Both the position numbers and the translations under genes were made by a program. Shown one piece after another: positions 6,428 through 15,389 of a DNA stretch of 50,090 nucleotides; position 1 is the stretch's first letter, and every line of letters starts with the position of its first letter. This DNA is from Paenibacillus tianmuensis (GTDB lineage: Bacteria; Bacillota; Bacilli; Paenibacillales; NBRC-103111). Under the pieces are notes generated by a model. It worked only from the letters and a program-made list of their open reading frames with translations, was not told the origin of the DNA and did no database searches. The DNA is taken from assembly GCF_900100345.1 (NCBI RefSeq), contig NZ_FMTT01000048.1, forward strand, positions 1-50,090. Reading direction: 5' to 3'.

Positions 6428-8071
6428 GTGGAACATTTATCGTATAAACGCAAAATCACGATTATGATCGCCATTATTGCGGCGATGTTCTTTTCAGCCA
6501 TTAACCAGACGATCGTCGGAACGGCTCTGCCGCGGATTATCGCCAAGCTCGGCGGGATGGACTACTATACATGGGTCATTACGATTTATTTACTTACCTC
6601 GACGATCGCGACGGTGCTGGTCGGCAAGCTGTCCGATATTTACGGCCGGAAGCCGTTTATTCTTACGGGGATCGTCTTATTTATGATCGGCGCGTTCATG
6701 GCGGGGACGTCCATGGATATTTTTCAGCTGATTACATACCGCGGCATCCAAGGGGTGGGCGCCGGGATCATCATGGCTACGGCCTTTACGGCCGTCGGCG
6801 ACTTGTTCGCTCCCCGTGAGCGCGGGAAATGGTCCGGGATCATGATGTCGGTGTTCGGATTTGCGAGCGTCATCGGCCCGGCGCTTGGCGGCTATATCGT
6901 CGATCATTTTGAGTGGCACTGGGTATTTTGGGTTTTCCTGCCTCTTGGCATTGTCGCTTTTATGATGATTTTGACGATGTTCCCGAAGGTGGAGCGCAAG
7001 CCGTCGGAATCGATCGATTATTTCGGCTCGCTATTCCTTACGTTGACGATCGTGCCGATGCTGCTCGCGTTCTCGTGGGCCGGCACGAAGTATGCTTGGG
7101 GCTCGTCGCAAATTTTCGGTTTGTTCGCCTGTACATTGGTGGCGCTGGTTATTTTCATATGGGTTGAGAGCCGGGTGAAAAGTCCGGTGCTGCCGCTTTC
7201 GTTGTTCAAAAACGGGATTGTGACGATCTCGAACGTCATCGGGTTTATTATGAACGCCGGGATGATGGGAGCGCTCATGTATACGCCGTTCTTTGTTCAG
7301 GGTGTGATGGGCATTTCACCGACCTATTCCGGTTATGTGACGATGCCCATGTCCATCGGCATGGTCGTGACCAGCGCGATCAGCGGACAGCTTATGACGA
7401 AGACGGGCAAATACAAGCGGATCGCGATTATCGGGATTATCATTATGGTCATCGGGATGATGATCATGCATTACATGAATACGATCTCGGTGACGCTGCT
7501 CAGCATGATTGTGTTCGGCTTCGGACTTGGGCTGGGGATGCCGGTCTTTTCCTTGACCGTTCAGAACGCCGTATCGCCGAAGGATCTTGGCGTCGCTACG
7601 GCCTCCTCGCAGCTGTTCCGTAACTTGGGCGGTACGATCGGCATTGCCGTCATGGGGACGATTATGTCTACTGGCATGACCAACAAACTGCAGGAAATCC
7701 TGGCAAGCGGGCGAGGCGTCGACTTGAGCAAGCTAGATCCGAAGGTGGCCGAGAAGCTCGCCGCGTTCCATAATCCGCAAATGCTGCTCGATCAGCCGAA
7801 GCTGGCGCAGATTCAGGCAGCCTTGCCGCCGGAGCTGCAGACCGTGTTCAGCCGGATGATCGACTCGCTCCGCGAGGCGCTCAGTTACTCGTTGGCCAAT
7901 GTGTTTTTGGCGGGGGCTGTGCTGCTTGTGGTCGCGCTTGTGCTGACGTTCTTCCTGAAGGAGATTCCGCTGCGTACCGGAAGCGGCGGCCCAGGGCCGA
8001 AGCCGCAGGAAGCTGCGGAAACGGATGGCGAACCGTCGCCCCGCCTTAGTGGGAAGCCGGCGAACGGGTAA
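6428..8071 (+). CDS. MFS multidrug efflux transporter, DHA2 (EmrB/QacA) type
   Basis: 547 residues from a GTG at 6428; AGGAG of the MarR gene end lies 12 bases before it. About 14 hydrophobic segments are visible, the usual number for DHA2 drug/proton antiporters. Motif A is GKLSDIYGRKP (about residues 66-76) and motif C is in the stretch FGFASVIGPALGGYIVDH (about 144-161). The C-terminal 35 residues are polar and proline-rich. It exports toxic compounds in exchange for protons across the cytoplasmic membrane; the substrate cannot be told from sequence. Control by the upstream MarR is likely. Confidence 0.9.
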   Translation: MEHLSYKRKITIMIAIIAAMFFSAINQTIVGTALPRIIAKLGGMDYYTWVITIYLLTSTIATVLVGKLSDIYGRKPFILTGIVLFMIGAFMAGTSMDIFQLITYRGIQGVGAGIIMATAFTAVGDLFAPRERGKWSGIMMSVFGFASVIGPALGGYIVDHFEWHWVFWVFLPLGIVAFMMILTMFPKVERKPSESIDYFGSLFLTLTIVPMLLAFSWAGTKYAWGSSQIFGLFACTLVALVIFIWVESRVKSPVLPLSLFKNGIVTISNVIGFIMNAGMMGALMYTPFFVQGVMGISPTYSGYVTMPMSIGMVVTSAISGQLMTKTGKYKRIAIIGIIIMVIGMMIMHYMNTISVTLLSMIVFGFGLGLGMPVFSLTVQNAVSPKDLGVATASSQLFRNLGGTIGIAVMGTIMSTGMTNKLQEILASGRGVDLSKLDPKVAEKLAAFHNPQMLLDQPKLAQIQAALPPELQTVFSRMIDSLREALSYSLANVFLAGAVLLVVALVLTFFLKEIPLRTGSGGPGPKPQEAAETDGEPSPRLSGKPANG

Positions 8072-8194
8072 CGAGTGAACCTGCGAGGTTTGCGCACTCG
8101 ACAGCCGGGCGGCTATGTGGCTGCGGCGGCGTCGAGTGACGTTGACGCTGACGCTGGCTGTCATGCTGATCGTTAGCTTGAAGCTGTAAAAGGC

Positions 8195-8236
8195 ACCTCC
8201 GGGAGACGGCTTCGCGCCGCCTATCGGAGGTTTTTG
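8195..8236 (+). terminator. Terminator downstream of the MFS gene
   Basis: ACCTCCG (8195-8201) pairs with CGGAGGT (8225-8231), followed by a T run (8231-8235). It lies about 120 bases after the MFS stop. The intervening GC-rich sequence has further short repeats but no reading frame I can support. Confidence 0.7.
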
Positions 8237-8289
8237 CCATTTACGGGCCACCGAAACGGGCGGGTTTTGTCCATATTATTTTCACAAAA

Positions 8290-8318
8290 TTGCTTCGGGC
8301 GCCATAATTTTTTATGAT
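8290..8318 (+). promoter_or_regulatory. SigA-type promoter of the small alarmone synthetase gene
   Basis: TTGCTT (8290-8295), a 17-base spacer and TATGAT (8313-8318), 57 bases before the start codon. The leader contains ATTGG/CCAAT, a short hairpin. Confidence 0.65.
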
Positions 8319-8375
8319 AAGAGAGGACTCCATTGGGTGGTCTAATCCAATACTTAATTGACGAGGGACCAGATC

Positions 8376-9017
8376 ATGATCGATAAATTGAAAGCGGCCG
8401 GCGAATGGAAAGAGATGTTCTTGCCCTACAAGTTTGCGATGGAGCAGCTGAGCACGACTATCCGGCATATTAACGAAGAGGCCATGCACGTCTACAACTA
8501 CAACCCGATCGAGCATATCAAGACCCGGATCAAATCGCCCGAGAGCATTATCAACAAGCTGGAGCGCAAAGGGCTGCCGATCAGCCTTGTCGCTGCGCGT
8601 GACCATTTGAACGATATTATTGGCGTGCGAATTATTTGCTCGTTTCTGAGCGACATTTACGATCTGGTCGAAATTCTGAACAACCGGCACGATATGAAAA
8701 TCATCGAATGCAAGGACTACATCCGCAATCCGAAGCCGAACGGGTATCAAAGCCTGCATCTGATCGTCGAAGTTCCGGTGCTGCTCTCCAAGGGAAAGCA
8801 GCTGGTCAGGGCCGAAATTCAGCTGCGCACGCTGGGGATGGATTTTTGGGCCAGCCTGGAGCATAAAATTTTTTACAAATACAACAAGGACATCCCGGAT
8901 CGCCTGAAGCAGGAACTGCTGTCCGCCGCGCACCTAACCGTCGAACTGGATGCGAAAATGAAAGCGATCAGCGACGAAATCGGACACCTGGATTCGCCGT
9001 ATGCGAGGATTCAGTAA
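8376..9017 (+). CDS. relP: Small alarmone synthetase, (p)ppGpp synthetase of RelP/YwaC type
   Basis: 213 residues from ATG 8376, chosen over the in-frame TTG 8358 because GAGGGA lies 7 bases before it. It transfers pyrophosphate from ATP to GTP or GDP. Visible landmarks are RIKSPESI (51-58, ATP-binding basic motif), DHLNDIIGVRI (76-86), NPKPNGYQSLHL (118-129, the GTP-binding G-loop with its Tyr) and EIQLRTLGMDFWASLEHK (147-164, catalytic Glu). No hydrolase HD domain, TGS or ACT domain, so it is a stand-alone synthetase. The EWKEMFLPYKFAM start and the NPIEH motif match the RelP/SAS2 branch (Bacillus YwaC) rather than RelQ/YjbM. In Bacillus this branch answers cell-wall stress. Monocistronic, with its own promoter and terminator. 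Confidence 0.92.
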   Translation: MIDKLKAAGEWKEMFLPYKFAMEQLSTTIRHINEEAMHVYNYNPIEHIKTRIKSPESIINKLERKGLPISLVAARDHLNDIIGVRIICSFLSDIYDLVEILNNRHDMKIIECKDYIRNPKPNGYQSLHLIVEVPVLLSKGKQLVRAEIQLRTLGMDFWASLEHKIFYKYNKDIPDRLKQELLSAAHLTVELDAKMKAISDEIGHLDSPYARIQ

Positions 9018-9423
9018 AATCGGCGCGCAAACCGTAGCTGCATGGATGGAGGAAGACAGGAAGGGAAGAGACCCCTTTCGATGATAATTTCAAATATGGA
9101 GCTTCATGGAACATCGGCCTTGCTTATACGCAGGGCCGATTTTTTTGTCCGCGAGTCGCGCTAGCCGATTGTGAGGCACGTTGGTTACTCCGACATCGTC
9201 GTCGCCGTTCGCTGCAATGATCACTTGCTCCGGTGCGTAGCCTTCGGCCATAAGGTATCATTTCCGCTATTCACGACCGCTTCGCCCCCTAATCATAGAA
9301 TCCTCCACCAAATCGAAGTTTTGTTACCTTGCTGCGGACGCGCTCCTTTCGGTACAGTGGAATTGCGGGTGAAATGGAACAGCAATGCATCCGCAGCAGG
9401 ATCCGATCATAGGGGGGCTTAGG
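9018..9423. other. Intergenic region between alarmone synthetase and SGNH hydrolase
   Basis: About 400 bases. It holds the terminator at 9113-9147 and the ribosome site AGGGGGG (9411-9417) of the next gene. I see no gene in it and no strong promoter pair. Confidence 0.5.
9113..9147 (+). terminator. Terminator of the alarmone synthetase gene
   Basis: ATCGGCC (9113-9119) pairs with GGCCGAT (9134-9140) and is followed by seven T. Confidence 0.85.
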
Positions 9424-10581
9424 TTGTCGTCAATTATAGAATATGGAACTCACTATTCGCTTCGCGAAGGAATCGGGAGAACGGTCCGGAAGCTGAAAAG
9501 CGGCGGCAGCGTCACGATTGCTTTCATGGGAGGCTCGGTGACGGCGGGACACGGGGCGTCCGATCCCGAGCAAACGAGCTACCGGGCGAGGCTCATCCAG
9601 TATTTGACGGACAGCTTCAAGCAAACGGCTTTTCGCTTCATTCATGCCGCGGTCGGAGGAACGGACTCGGTCTACGGCGCTTACCGGCTGCAAGGTCACG
9701 TTTTCCGAACTTGTGTACCTGATCTTTTGTTTGTCGAGTTCGCAGCGAGCGATAACGGAAGGCGGCAGCCCTCGCTGCGGGCGATGGAAGGAATCGTACG
9801 GCATGCCCGGACCTTGAATCCGCATATGGATATTTGCTTTATCTATACGGCTAAGCAGTCCGGATACCCCTATTTCCTCAAAATGGGCAGGCCGCACGTG
9901 AATGTGTGCAATCATGAGGAGGTAGCTGAGCATTACCGGCTTCCTTCTGTCGATATGGCAACCGAGATTTACCGCCGGATGGCCTCCGGCTCGCTCACTT
10001 GGGACATGATCAGCGGGGATGGGGTCCATCCGAACAATGCCGGACATCTGCTCTATGCACAGCTTCTCAAAGCGTTTATGAGCGCCGCGCTGGAAGCGGT
10101 TCCCGGTCCGGAGAACGCCGCCGCTGTGCTTCCCTCACGTATAGACAGCTTCTGCTACGATCAAGGCATGCTTGTCTCTTCCTTGGCTGCGGAGAAAGTA
10201 AAAGGCTTCCGCTATGTCACCGGCTGGTCTCCAGAAAAAATATGCGATTGGAAGCCCCCGGTGGATATCCTGCAGGCTAATGCGCCGGGCGCGGTACTGC
10301 GCATTCACTTTACCGGAACCGCCGTCGGCATGGCTCTTATGGCCGGTATGGATACCGGGGAAATCGTAGTCCGAATCGACGGCAAGCTGTCTAAGGCTGT
10401 GCCATTGTTCGATGCGCAGTGTCGGAAATGTTACCGTCCCAAGACGGTATTGTTTGCGGACGATCTGCCTCCCGGCGATCATGTGGCGGAGGTGGAGCTG
10501 TCCGTTCTCAAACGTGAGGACAGCATCGGCCGCGCGCTGCATATCCTTTATTTTCTCATTAACGGACAGCTCCGGGCATGA
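9424..10581 (+). CDS. SGNH/GDSL-type hydrolase with C-terminal beta-sandwich domain
   Basis: 385 residues from TTG 9424, chosen because AGGGGGG lies 6 bases upstream; the ATG at 9385 has no such site. Block I is FMGGSVTAG (34-42), nucleophile S38. Block V is GDGVHPNNAGH (198-208), with D199 and H202 completing the triad. The block II glycine is in GGTDS (78-82). Block III reads EFAASDNG where relatives usually have an Asn before the Asp (position 109 is Ser), so the oxyanion hole may differ. Residues from about 250 form a beta-rich domain as in carbohydrate esterase relatives. No signal peptide, so it probably acts inside the cell. It ends 5 bases from the convergent kinase gene and is near a sugar importer, which suggests de-acylation of imported oligosaccharides. 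Confidence 0.8.
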   Translation: MSSIIEYGTHYSLREGIGRTVRKLKSGGSVTIAFMGGSVTAGHGASDPEQTSYRARLIQYLTDSFKQTAFRFIHAAVGGTDSVYGAYRLQGHVFRTCVPDLLFVEFAASDNGRRQPSLRAMEGIVRHARTLNPHMDICFIYTAKQSGYPYFLKMGRPHVNVCNHEEVAEHYRLPSVDMATEIYRRMASGSLTWDMISGDGVHPNNAGHLLYAQLLKAFMSAALEAVPGPENAAAVLPSRIDSFCYDQGMLVSSLAAEKVKGFRYVTGWSPEKICDWKPPVDILQANAPGAVLRIHFTGTAVGMALMAGMDTGEIVVRIDGKLSKAVPLFDAQCRKCYRPKTVLFADDLPPGDHVAEVELSVLKREDSIGRALHILYFLINGQLRA

Positions 10582-10585
10582 GGAA

Positions 10586-12397
10586 TCAGGGTTGTCCATA
10601 CGCCGAGTCGCAAGGCGTTCCTGCCGGAATCCGAATGATCGCGGCGATGCCGCGAGTCTCTCCGGGCTCGTAATGCAGGCCGTAGACGTCCCCGAATTGG
10701 AGCTGAATGCGCCGATTTACGTTCCGGATGCCGTAGCCTTGGGACACTTGCAGCGTGTTGTGCTTTCCTTCCAGAAAAGCGTTCAAATCCTCGATGCTGC
10801 AGCCTGCTCCGTTATCCGTAATCGTCAGAACGGCGGTATGCTCCTCGATACGGCCGCGGATATCGATGCGGCCCTTGCCGCTTGATTTCTCGATGCCGTG
10901 AACAATCGCATTTTCGATCAACGGCTGAAAAATCAGCTTCGGACACCTGACGTCCAGCAGCTCGGGAGGAAGATCGTAGTAAACCTCGAACCGGTCCGGG
11001 TAGCAGATCGACTGGATATTCACGTAATGCCGGATTTGCTGCAGCTCGTCATCCAGCGTCACCATCTCATTGGCATCCTTCATGATGTAGCGGTACATGC
11101 TGGATAGCGAAGAGTTTATCTCCACAATCTCATCGACCCCCGATTCCAAAGCAAGCCAGTTCACCGAATCGAGCGTATTGTACAGGAAGTGTGGATTGAT
11201 CTGTGCCTGCAGTGCCCGCAGCTCGGCTTCCTTCAGTCGGACGCCGCTTTCGTACACGTCCTCCACAAGCTTACGGATGCGCGTCATCATGTTGTTGAAG
11301 CTCTGGTATAGAATGCCTACCTCGTCATTTCCTTTCGGTGGCTCCAAATAGACGTTCAACCGGTCCGTATACATGATCGTCTTCATCGTGCGGGCCAGCT
11401 TGCGGATCGGCGCGGTAATCTGACTGGAGATGAGAAAGGAAAGAACGATTCCGGCACACAGAGCGGTTAGCGCCGATATTCCGACAATGTAGCGAACGAT
11501 CGTCGAGCCGCCGGCAATGTCGTCCAGCGGAATGAAGGCAAGCAGCTGCCAGCCGAAGGCAAGCGGGGACCGGTTGACAAGGTAAGCGGCGCCTTCGAGG
11601 GTGACCGTGTCGGAGGGCTGGGCCTGCATCATGGCGGCCGGAAAAGCCGGAGGATGCGGATTGAGCGAATAGACCGGGGCCCCTTGCGAATCGACGATCA
11701 TCAGTTCGGTGGAAGGCGACAGCTTGGAGGCTTCGAGCGGCTTGCCGAGCTCCGTTGTCTGAAAGCCGATGACAACGACGCCGACGTTCTGAATCATTTC
11801 CTTGCCCATTCGGATATTGCGGAGCGACAGCGCCTCCGGATTCTTGATCAGCCGCGCCAGGTACAATTGACCCGGTTTGGCGGGGTCCGTGAACCAAATC
11901 AGCCGTCCGTCCGCTTCGACCGCCTGCCGGTGCCAGGGCATCTGCATCGCGTCGATGCCGTTATAGAAGCCGTAAAAAAAATCTTTCCCCGAATACAGCT
12001 CTTTGGCAAAAGGCATATCCGGCGAAACGAAAAAGGTGATCGTATAGGCGCTAAGCGAGCTGTGTAACGGAATGAACATATATTTGGTCAGCTCGTCATT
12101 AAGCTGGCCGATATCGTCATAGATCTGCATATAATCGTCCGTCCGACGGTTGAGAATGTTCATGATCGTATGGTCGGTATACAGAAGCAGTGTCGCTTTA
12201 TCGAGCCCGTTAATCAGGTTGTCGAGGTTCATTTTATTTTGCGCCATGATCTGATTCAAATCGTTAAGCACCTGCCGCCTCATGATCTCGTTAAACTTCC
12301 AGTAGGTGATTGCGCTTGACAACCCGATGAGCACCAGGAGGCAGAGCAGAAAAATAAGCGCCATCTTGTGGTGAAAGCTGGGGCGGATGGCCATCAT
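10586..12397 (-). CDS. YesM-type sensor histidine kinase
   Basis: 603 residues. Membrane segments at about 12-32 and 300-325 enclose a 270-residue extracytoplasmic sensor (dCache-like). A HAMP region (about 325-380) follows, then the His_kinase domain with ALQAQINPHFLYNTLDS (phospho-acceptor H403), and the ATPase domain with QPLIENAIVHG (N box), DNGAG (528-532) and GYGIRNVNRRI (554-564). It phosphorylates the partner response regulator on sensing an extracellular cue, usually an oligosaccharide-linked signal in this family. Its first ATG overlaps the regulator stop codon by 4 bases (ATGA), so the two are translationally coupled. A second ATG follows directly and could also be used. Confidence 0.92.
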   Translation of the reverse strand: MMAIRPSFHHKMALIFLLCLLVLIGLSSAITYWKFNEIMRRQVLNDLNQIMAQNKMNLDNLINGLDKATLLLYTDHTIMNILNRRTDDYMQIYDDIGQLNDELTKYMFIPLHSSLSAYTITFFVSPDMPFAKELYSGKDFFYGFYNGIDAMQMPWHRQAVEADGRLIWFTDPAKPGQLYLARLIKNPEALSLRNIRMGKEMIQNVGVVVIGFQTTELGKPLEASKLSPSTELMIVDSQGAPVYSLNPHPPAFPAAMMQAQPSDTVTLEGAAYLVNRSPLAFGWQLLAFIPLDDIAGGSTIVRYIVGISALTALCAGIVLSFLISSQITAPIRKLARTMKTIMYTDRLNVYLEPPKGNDEVGILYQSFNNMMTRIRKLVEDVYESGVRLKEAELRALQAQINPHFLYNTLDSVNWLALESGVDEIVEINSSLSSMYRYIMKDANEMVTLDDELQQIRHYVNIQSICYPDRFEVYYDLPPELLDVRCPKLIFQPLIENAIVHGIEKSSGKGRIDIRGRIEEHTAVLTITDNGAGCSIEDLNAFLEGKHNTLQVSQGYGIRNVNRRIQLQFGDVYGLHYEPGETRGIAAIIRIPAGTPCDSAYGQP

Positions 12398-13470
12398 ACG
12401 GAGGCACTTCCCGGATGAAGCGTAAGATTCCGGTACTGCGAAGGCGTCAGCCCTTCGGTCTTCTTAAACACTTTGGCAAAATAATGCGGGTCCGTATAAC
12501 CAACGTTTCTGGCTACCTCCTGAATGGAAGCGGCAGGGTCTTTGAGCAGCAGGCGCGAATGCTCTATCCGCAGCCGGGTGAGGTAGGCGCTGATCGTTTC
12601 ACCCGTCCCTTGCCGGAAAACGACGCTGATATAATTGGGGGATAAATTCAACTCGCTTGCGATAGAATAGATGGTCAAGTCCGGGTCCTGATACTTCTGG
12701 CGGACGATGTCCCTGAGAAGCTCCACGACCACTTCCGTCCGCTTGTTTTTGCGTCCGCTCACCCATTCCGTCACCCCCTGCAGCCATTGCCGTAAACACT
12801 CTCGTATGTCTTCCTTCGATTTCGCGGAGCCGAGCTGCGTCCATACCTGCTCTGGGGTCATCAAGCCCGCATGCTCCCAAGACAGCCCGGCTTCACGACA
12901 GGCTTCGAACCAGTTGACGAGAAGCTTCGAGCAAATATCCTTGATCACGTCGTAAGCGACCAGCGGATAATCGATAAACAGGCTTTCGAACTGCGCCTCA
13001 ATCGCGGACATATCCCCGCTCTTGATGCCGGCGGCCCATCGCTCCTTTAACTTTGCATCGTACAGCAGAGCGTAGTACAGCTCGCGGATTTGGCGGGTTT
13101 GCGCCACTTGGGCGATCTTATGGATAAGCTGTTCGATTTTGGGCCTGTCGATTGGCTTCAGCACGTAATCGGTTACCCCGTAGCGGATGGCCGTCTGCGC
13201 ATAGGAAAAATCGTGAAACGCGCTTAAAATGATAAGCGCCGTATCGGGGAGCTGTTCTTGCAATCGTTTGCAAAGCTCTAATCCATCCATAACAGGCATG
13301 CGGACGTCCGTAATGACAAGACCGGGCCGGTGTTCAAGCGCCAAATCGAGCGCCTCTTGTCCGTTGCTGCATTCCCCTATAAGTTCGGCGCCGAGCTGTG
13401 TCCATGGAATCATCCGTCTCAGACCGCTGCATACGGCAGGCTTATCATCCACGATTAATACTTTCAGCAT
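12394..13470 (-). CDS. YesN-type response regulator, receiver plus AraC DNA-binding domain
   Basis: 358 residues, ATG 13470 with CGGAGGG upstream. The receiver domain has DD at 8-9, the phospho-acceptor D55 in VITDVRMP and K105 in VLKPI. A poorly conserved linker runs from about 120 to 250. The AraC/XylS domain (about 255-352) has the first helix-turn-helix in LTIYSIASELNLSPNYIS and the second in SIQEVARNVGYTDPHYFAKV, the signature of the family. Partner of the kinase encoded just downstream. Divergent from the sugar importer genes at 13730, whose promoter it very likely controls. Confidence 0.93.
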   Translation of the reverse strand: MLKVLIVDDKPAVCSGLRRMIPWTQLGAELIGECSNGQEALDLALEHRPGLVITDVRMPVMDGLELCKRLQEQLPDTALIILSAFHDFSYAQTAIRYGVTDYVLKPIDRPKIEQLIHKIAQVAQTRQIRELYYALLYDAKLKERWAAGIKSGDMSAIEAQFESLFIDYPLVAYDVIKDICSKLLVNWFEACREAGLSWEHAGLMTPEQVWTQLGSAKSKEDIRECLRQWLQGVTEWVSGRKNKRTEVVVELLRDIVRQKYQDPDLTIYSIASELNLSPNYISVVFRQGTGETISAYLTRLRIEHSRLLLKDPAASIQEVARNVGYTDPHYFAKVFKKTEGLTPSQYRNLTLHPGSASV

Positions 13471-13729
13471 GATATATCCCTCCGTTCCCCATCCTTTTTC
13501 AAGGAGAGTATACTATTTGACTCCTGCTATGGAAAGAGTAATGGCTGGAAAATGTTAGATTTCCCATTTTTTCAAGCGCCTATCGTAGTTTAATCCACCA
13601 AAAAAAATAATCTTCCTCTTTTGGATACATATGGAGTAAGATAAGCTAAAAGCGTAGTGGAGCCGCCTGTTTCAGATGGCGAAAACTATCTTTATATTCT
13701 CAGCGATCCGTATAGGGGGAAATAAACAT

Positions 13730-15370
13730 ATGAAGCCATATTTGTGCCGAACGGCCTTTTCGCGGCAAACGGCGGTTATTTTGACGTTGGCGGTCGTCGC
13801 AGCGGGGTGCAGCAACGCGCAGTCCTTACCGGCATCGGGCGATAAGAAGGACGCGGGCGCCGTACCGGGCGGCAAAACATTCGAGCTCAAGCTGATGGAT
13901 TGGCAGGGGCAAAATCCGACGTACCAAGCCGCTTACGATCACGTGATTCAGGAGTATATGAAGCTGCATCCGAACGTGAAGATCGAGCATATTTACCAGC
14001 CTTTAGCGAATAACGGCTACGACAAGCTACTCGACACGCAGTTTATATCCCATAACGCCCCCGACGCCATGCAGTTGTCGGGCGACATGATTAACAAGTA
14101 TACGAACCAAGGCTACATTATCAACATGGAAGGGTACTTGAACCAGCCGACTCCTTTTTCCGAAGGAAAGAAATGGATCGATACGTTTGTCGGCGGCGAG
14201 GCTTCGTTCCTGGATGCGAAGATCGCCAACCGCTTCGGCGTCATTTCCTTCATCCCGGTAGACGGGGGTCCGGGGATTGCGGAAAACCGTCCGTTTTATT
14301 ACAACAAGGATTTGCTGCAAAAAGCGGGTGTTACCGAAGTGCCGAAGACATGGAAGCAGTTCATCGAGGCCTGCAAGAAGCTGAAGGACGCCGGGATTAC
14401 ACCGATCGCCGCCGACAAGGAGCGCTTCGTCAACTGGATCAACGTGTGGACCAGCAATCAGTTCGCCGAAAATTACGCGAGCCGGTTTTTCGACGCCAAG
14501 TACGACAACATCAAGGAGCTGTACGCGACCAAACGGTCCATCGCGGCGCTGACGGGCAAGATTGACCGCAAAGATCCGATCTTGAACGCTCATATCGATC
14601 TCATCAAGGAGTTTTCGCAGTATTGGCAAGACGGCTGGGCGGGCACGGGCGAGCAGGCGGCCCAGCAGCTGTTTATGTACCAGAAAGCGGCATTCCTGCT
14701 CGACGGCAACTGGAACTACGGCTATTACAAGGACAATATTAAGGATTTTGCCTGGGATGTGATGCCGTTCCCGGTCATAACGAAGGAGACGTCGCCTTAC
14801 GCGGAAGAAGCGTTCCCCAAAGGCGCCAGCACGCTGGCCACCTACGGCTGGGGCCTGAATAAAGACTTGGAGAAAGACCCTGACAAGCTGAAGGTTGTGG
14901 TCGATTTCTTCCACTTTGCGACCAGCAAGGAAGCGCAAAATAAATTCGTCGAAACGGCGATAACGAATTCGCCCGTGGAAGGGGTACGTGTTCCCGACGT
15001 GATGAAGCCGTTCATGGAGACGGAACGAAATAAGCTGAGAAACCCGAACGGCAATACGTTTTTCCTTGAAGTGGAACCGACGGCCCGCGTGGCGGCTTCG
15101 CAGCAATTCTACACCGGCCGGATTGACAAGGAGCAGTACTTGACGCTGCTGGAGGAGAATGTAAGGAAGTCGACGACGAAAAAGGCGAAGGACCAGCTGG
15201 ACGACAAGATTGGATTGCCGAATGCGATGGCTGCCGTCGAGAAGCAGATTGCCGAGCTGGAGTCGGCCCAGGCGGCGCAAATTTTGATCGTTACAAAGAA
15301 AAAGTCGCTGGAAATGATGAAGCTTCAGCTGGAGCTCTACAAGAAGTATGCGGAGCCCGCGTTAAAATAA
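13730..15370 (+). CDS. Extracellular solute-binding lipoprotein of a carbohydrate ABC importer
   Basis: 546 residues from ATG 13730 (MKPYLCRTAFSRQ), chosen over 13676 because GGGGGAAA lies upstream. The lipoprotein signal ends in the lipobox VAAGC (Cys at about residue 27). The mature protein fits family 1 sugar-binding proteins: DWQGQNPTYQAAYDHVIQEY, a middle PFYYNKDLLQKAGV stretch near 205, and ATYGWGLNKD near 385. It is about 100 residues longer than usual (typically 420-450). The extra part is a lysine- and glutamate-rich helical tail after about 480, partly coiled-coil-like (EKQIAELESAQAAQ). It binds the sugar outside and hands it to the two permeases encoded next. No ATPase gene is present, so a shared MsmX/UgpC-type ATPase is expected elsewhere. 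Confidence 0.9.
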   Translation: MKPYLCRTAFSRQTAVILTLAVVAAGCSNAQSLPASGDKKDAGAVPGGKTFELKLMDWQGQNPTYQAAYDHVIQEYMKLHPNVKIEHIYQPLANNGYDKLLDTQFISHNAPDAMQLSGDMINKYTNQGYIINMEGYLNQPTPFSEGKKWIDTFVGGEASFLDAKIANRFGVISFIPVDGGPGIAENRPFYYNKDLLQKAGVTEVPKTWKQFIEACKKLKDAGITPIAADKERFVNWINVWTSNQFAENYASRFFDAKYDNIKELYATKRSIAALTGKIDRKDPILNAHIDLIKEFSQYWQDGWAGTGEQAAQQLFMYQKAAFLLDGNWNYGYYKDNIKDFAWDVMPFPVITKETSPYAEEAFPKGASTLATYGWGLNKDLEKDPDKLKVVVDFFHFATSKEAQNKFVETAITNSPVEGVRVPDVMKPFMETERNKLRNPNGNTFFLEVEPTARVAASQQFYTGRIDKEQYLTLLEENVRKSTTKKAKDQLDDKIGLPNAMAAVEKQIAELESAQAAQILIVTKKKSLEMMKLQLELYKKYAEPALK

Positions 15371-15389
15371 GAGGAAACGAGGGAGAGTC

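Noticed and set aside
14027..15280. 417-codon open frame on the minus strand under the solute-binding protein gene
   Set aside because: Arg/Leu/Gln-rich shadow in GC-rich DNA, no domain, no ribosome site, and the opposite strand has a clear lipoprotein with family motifs.
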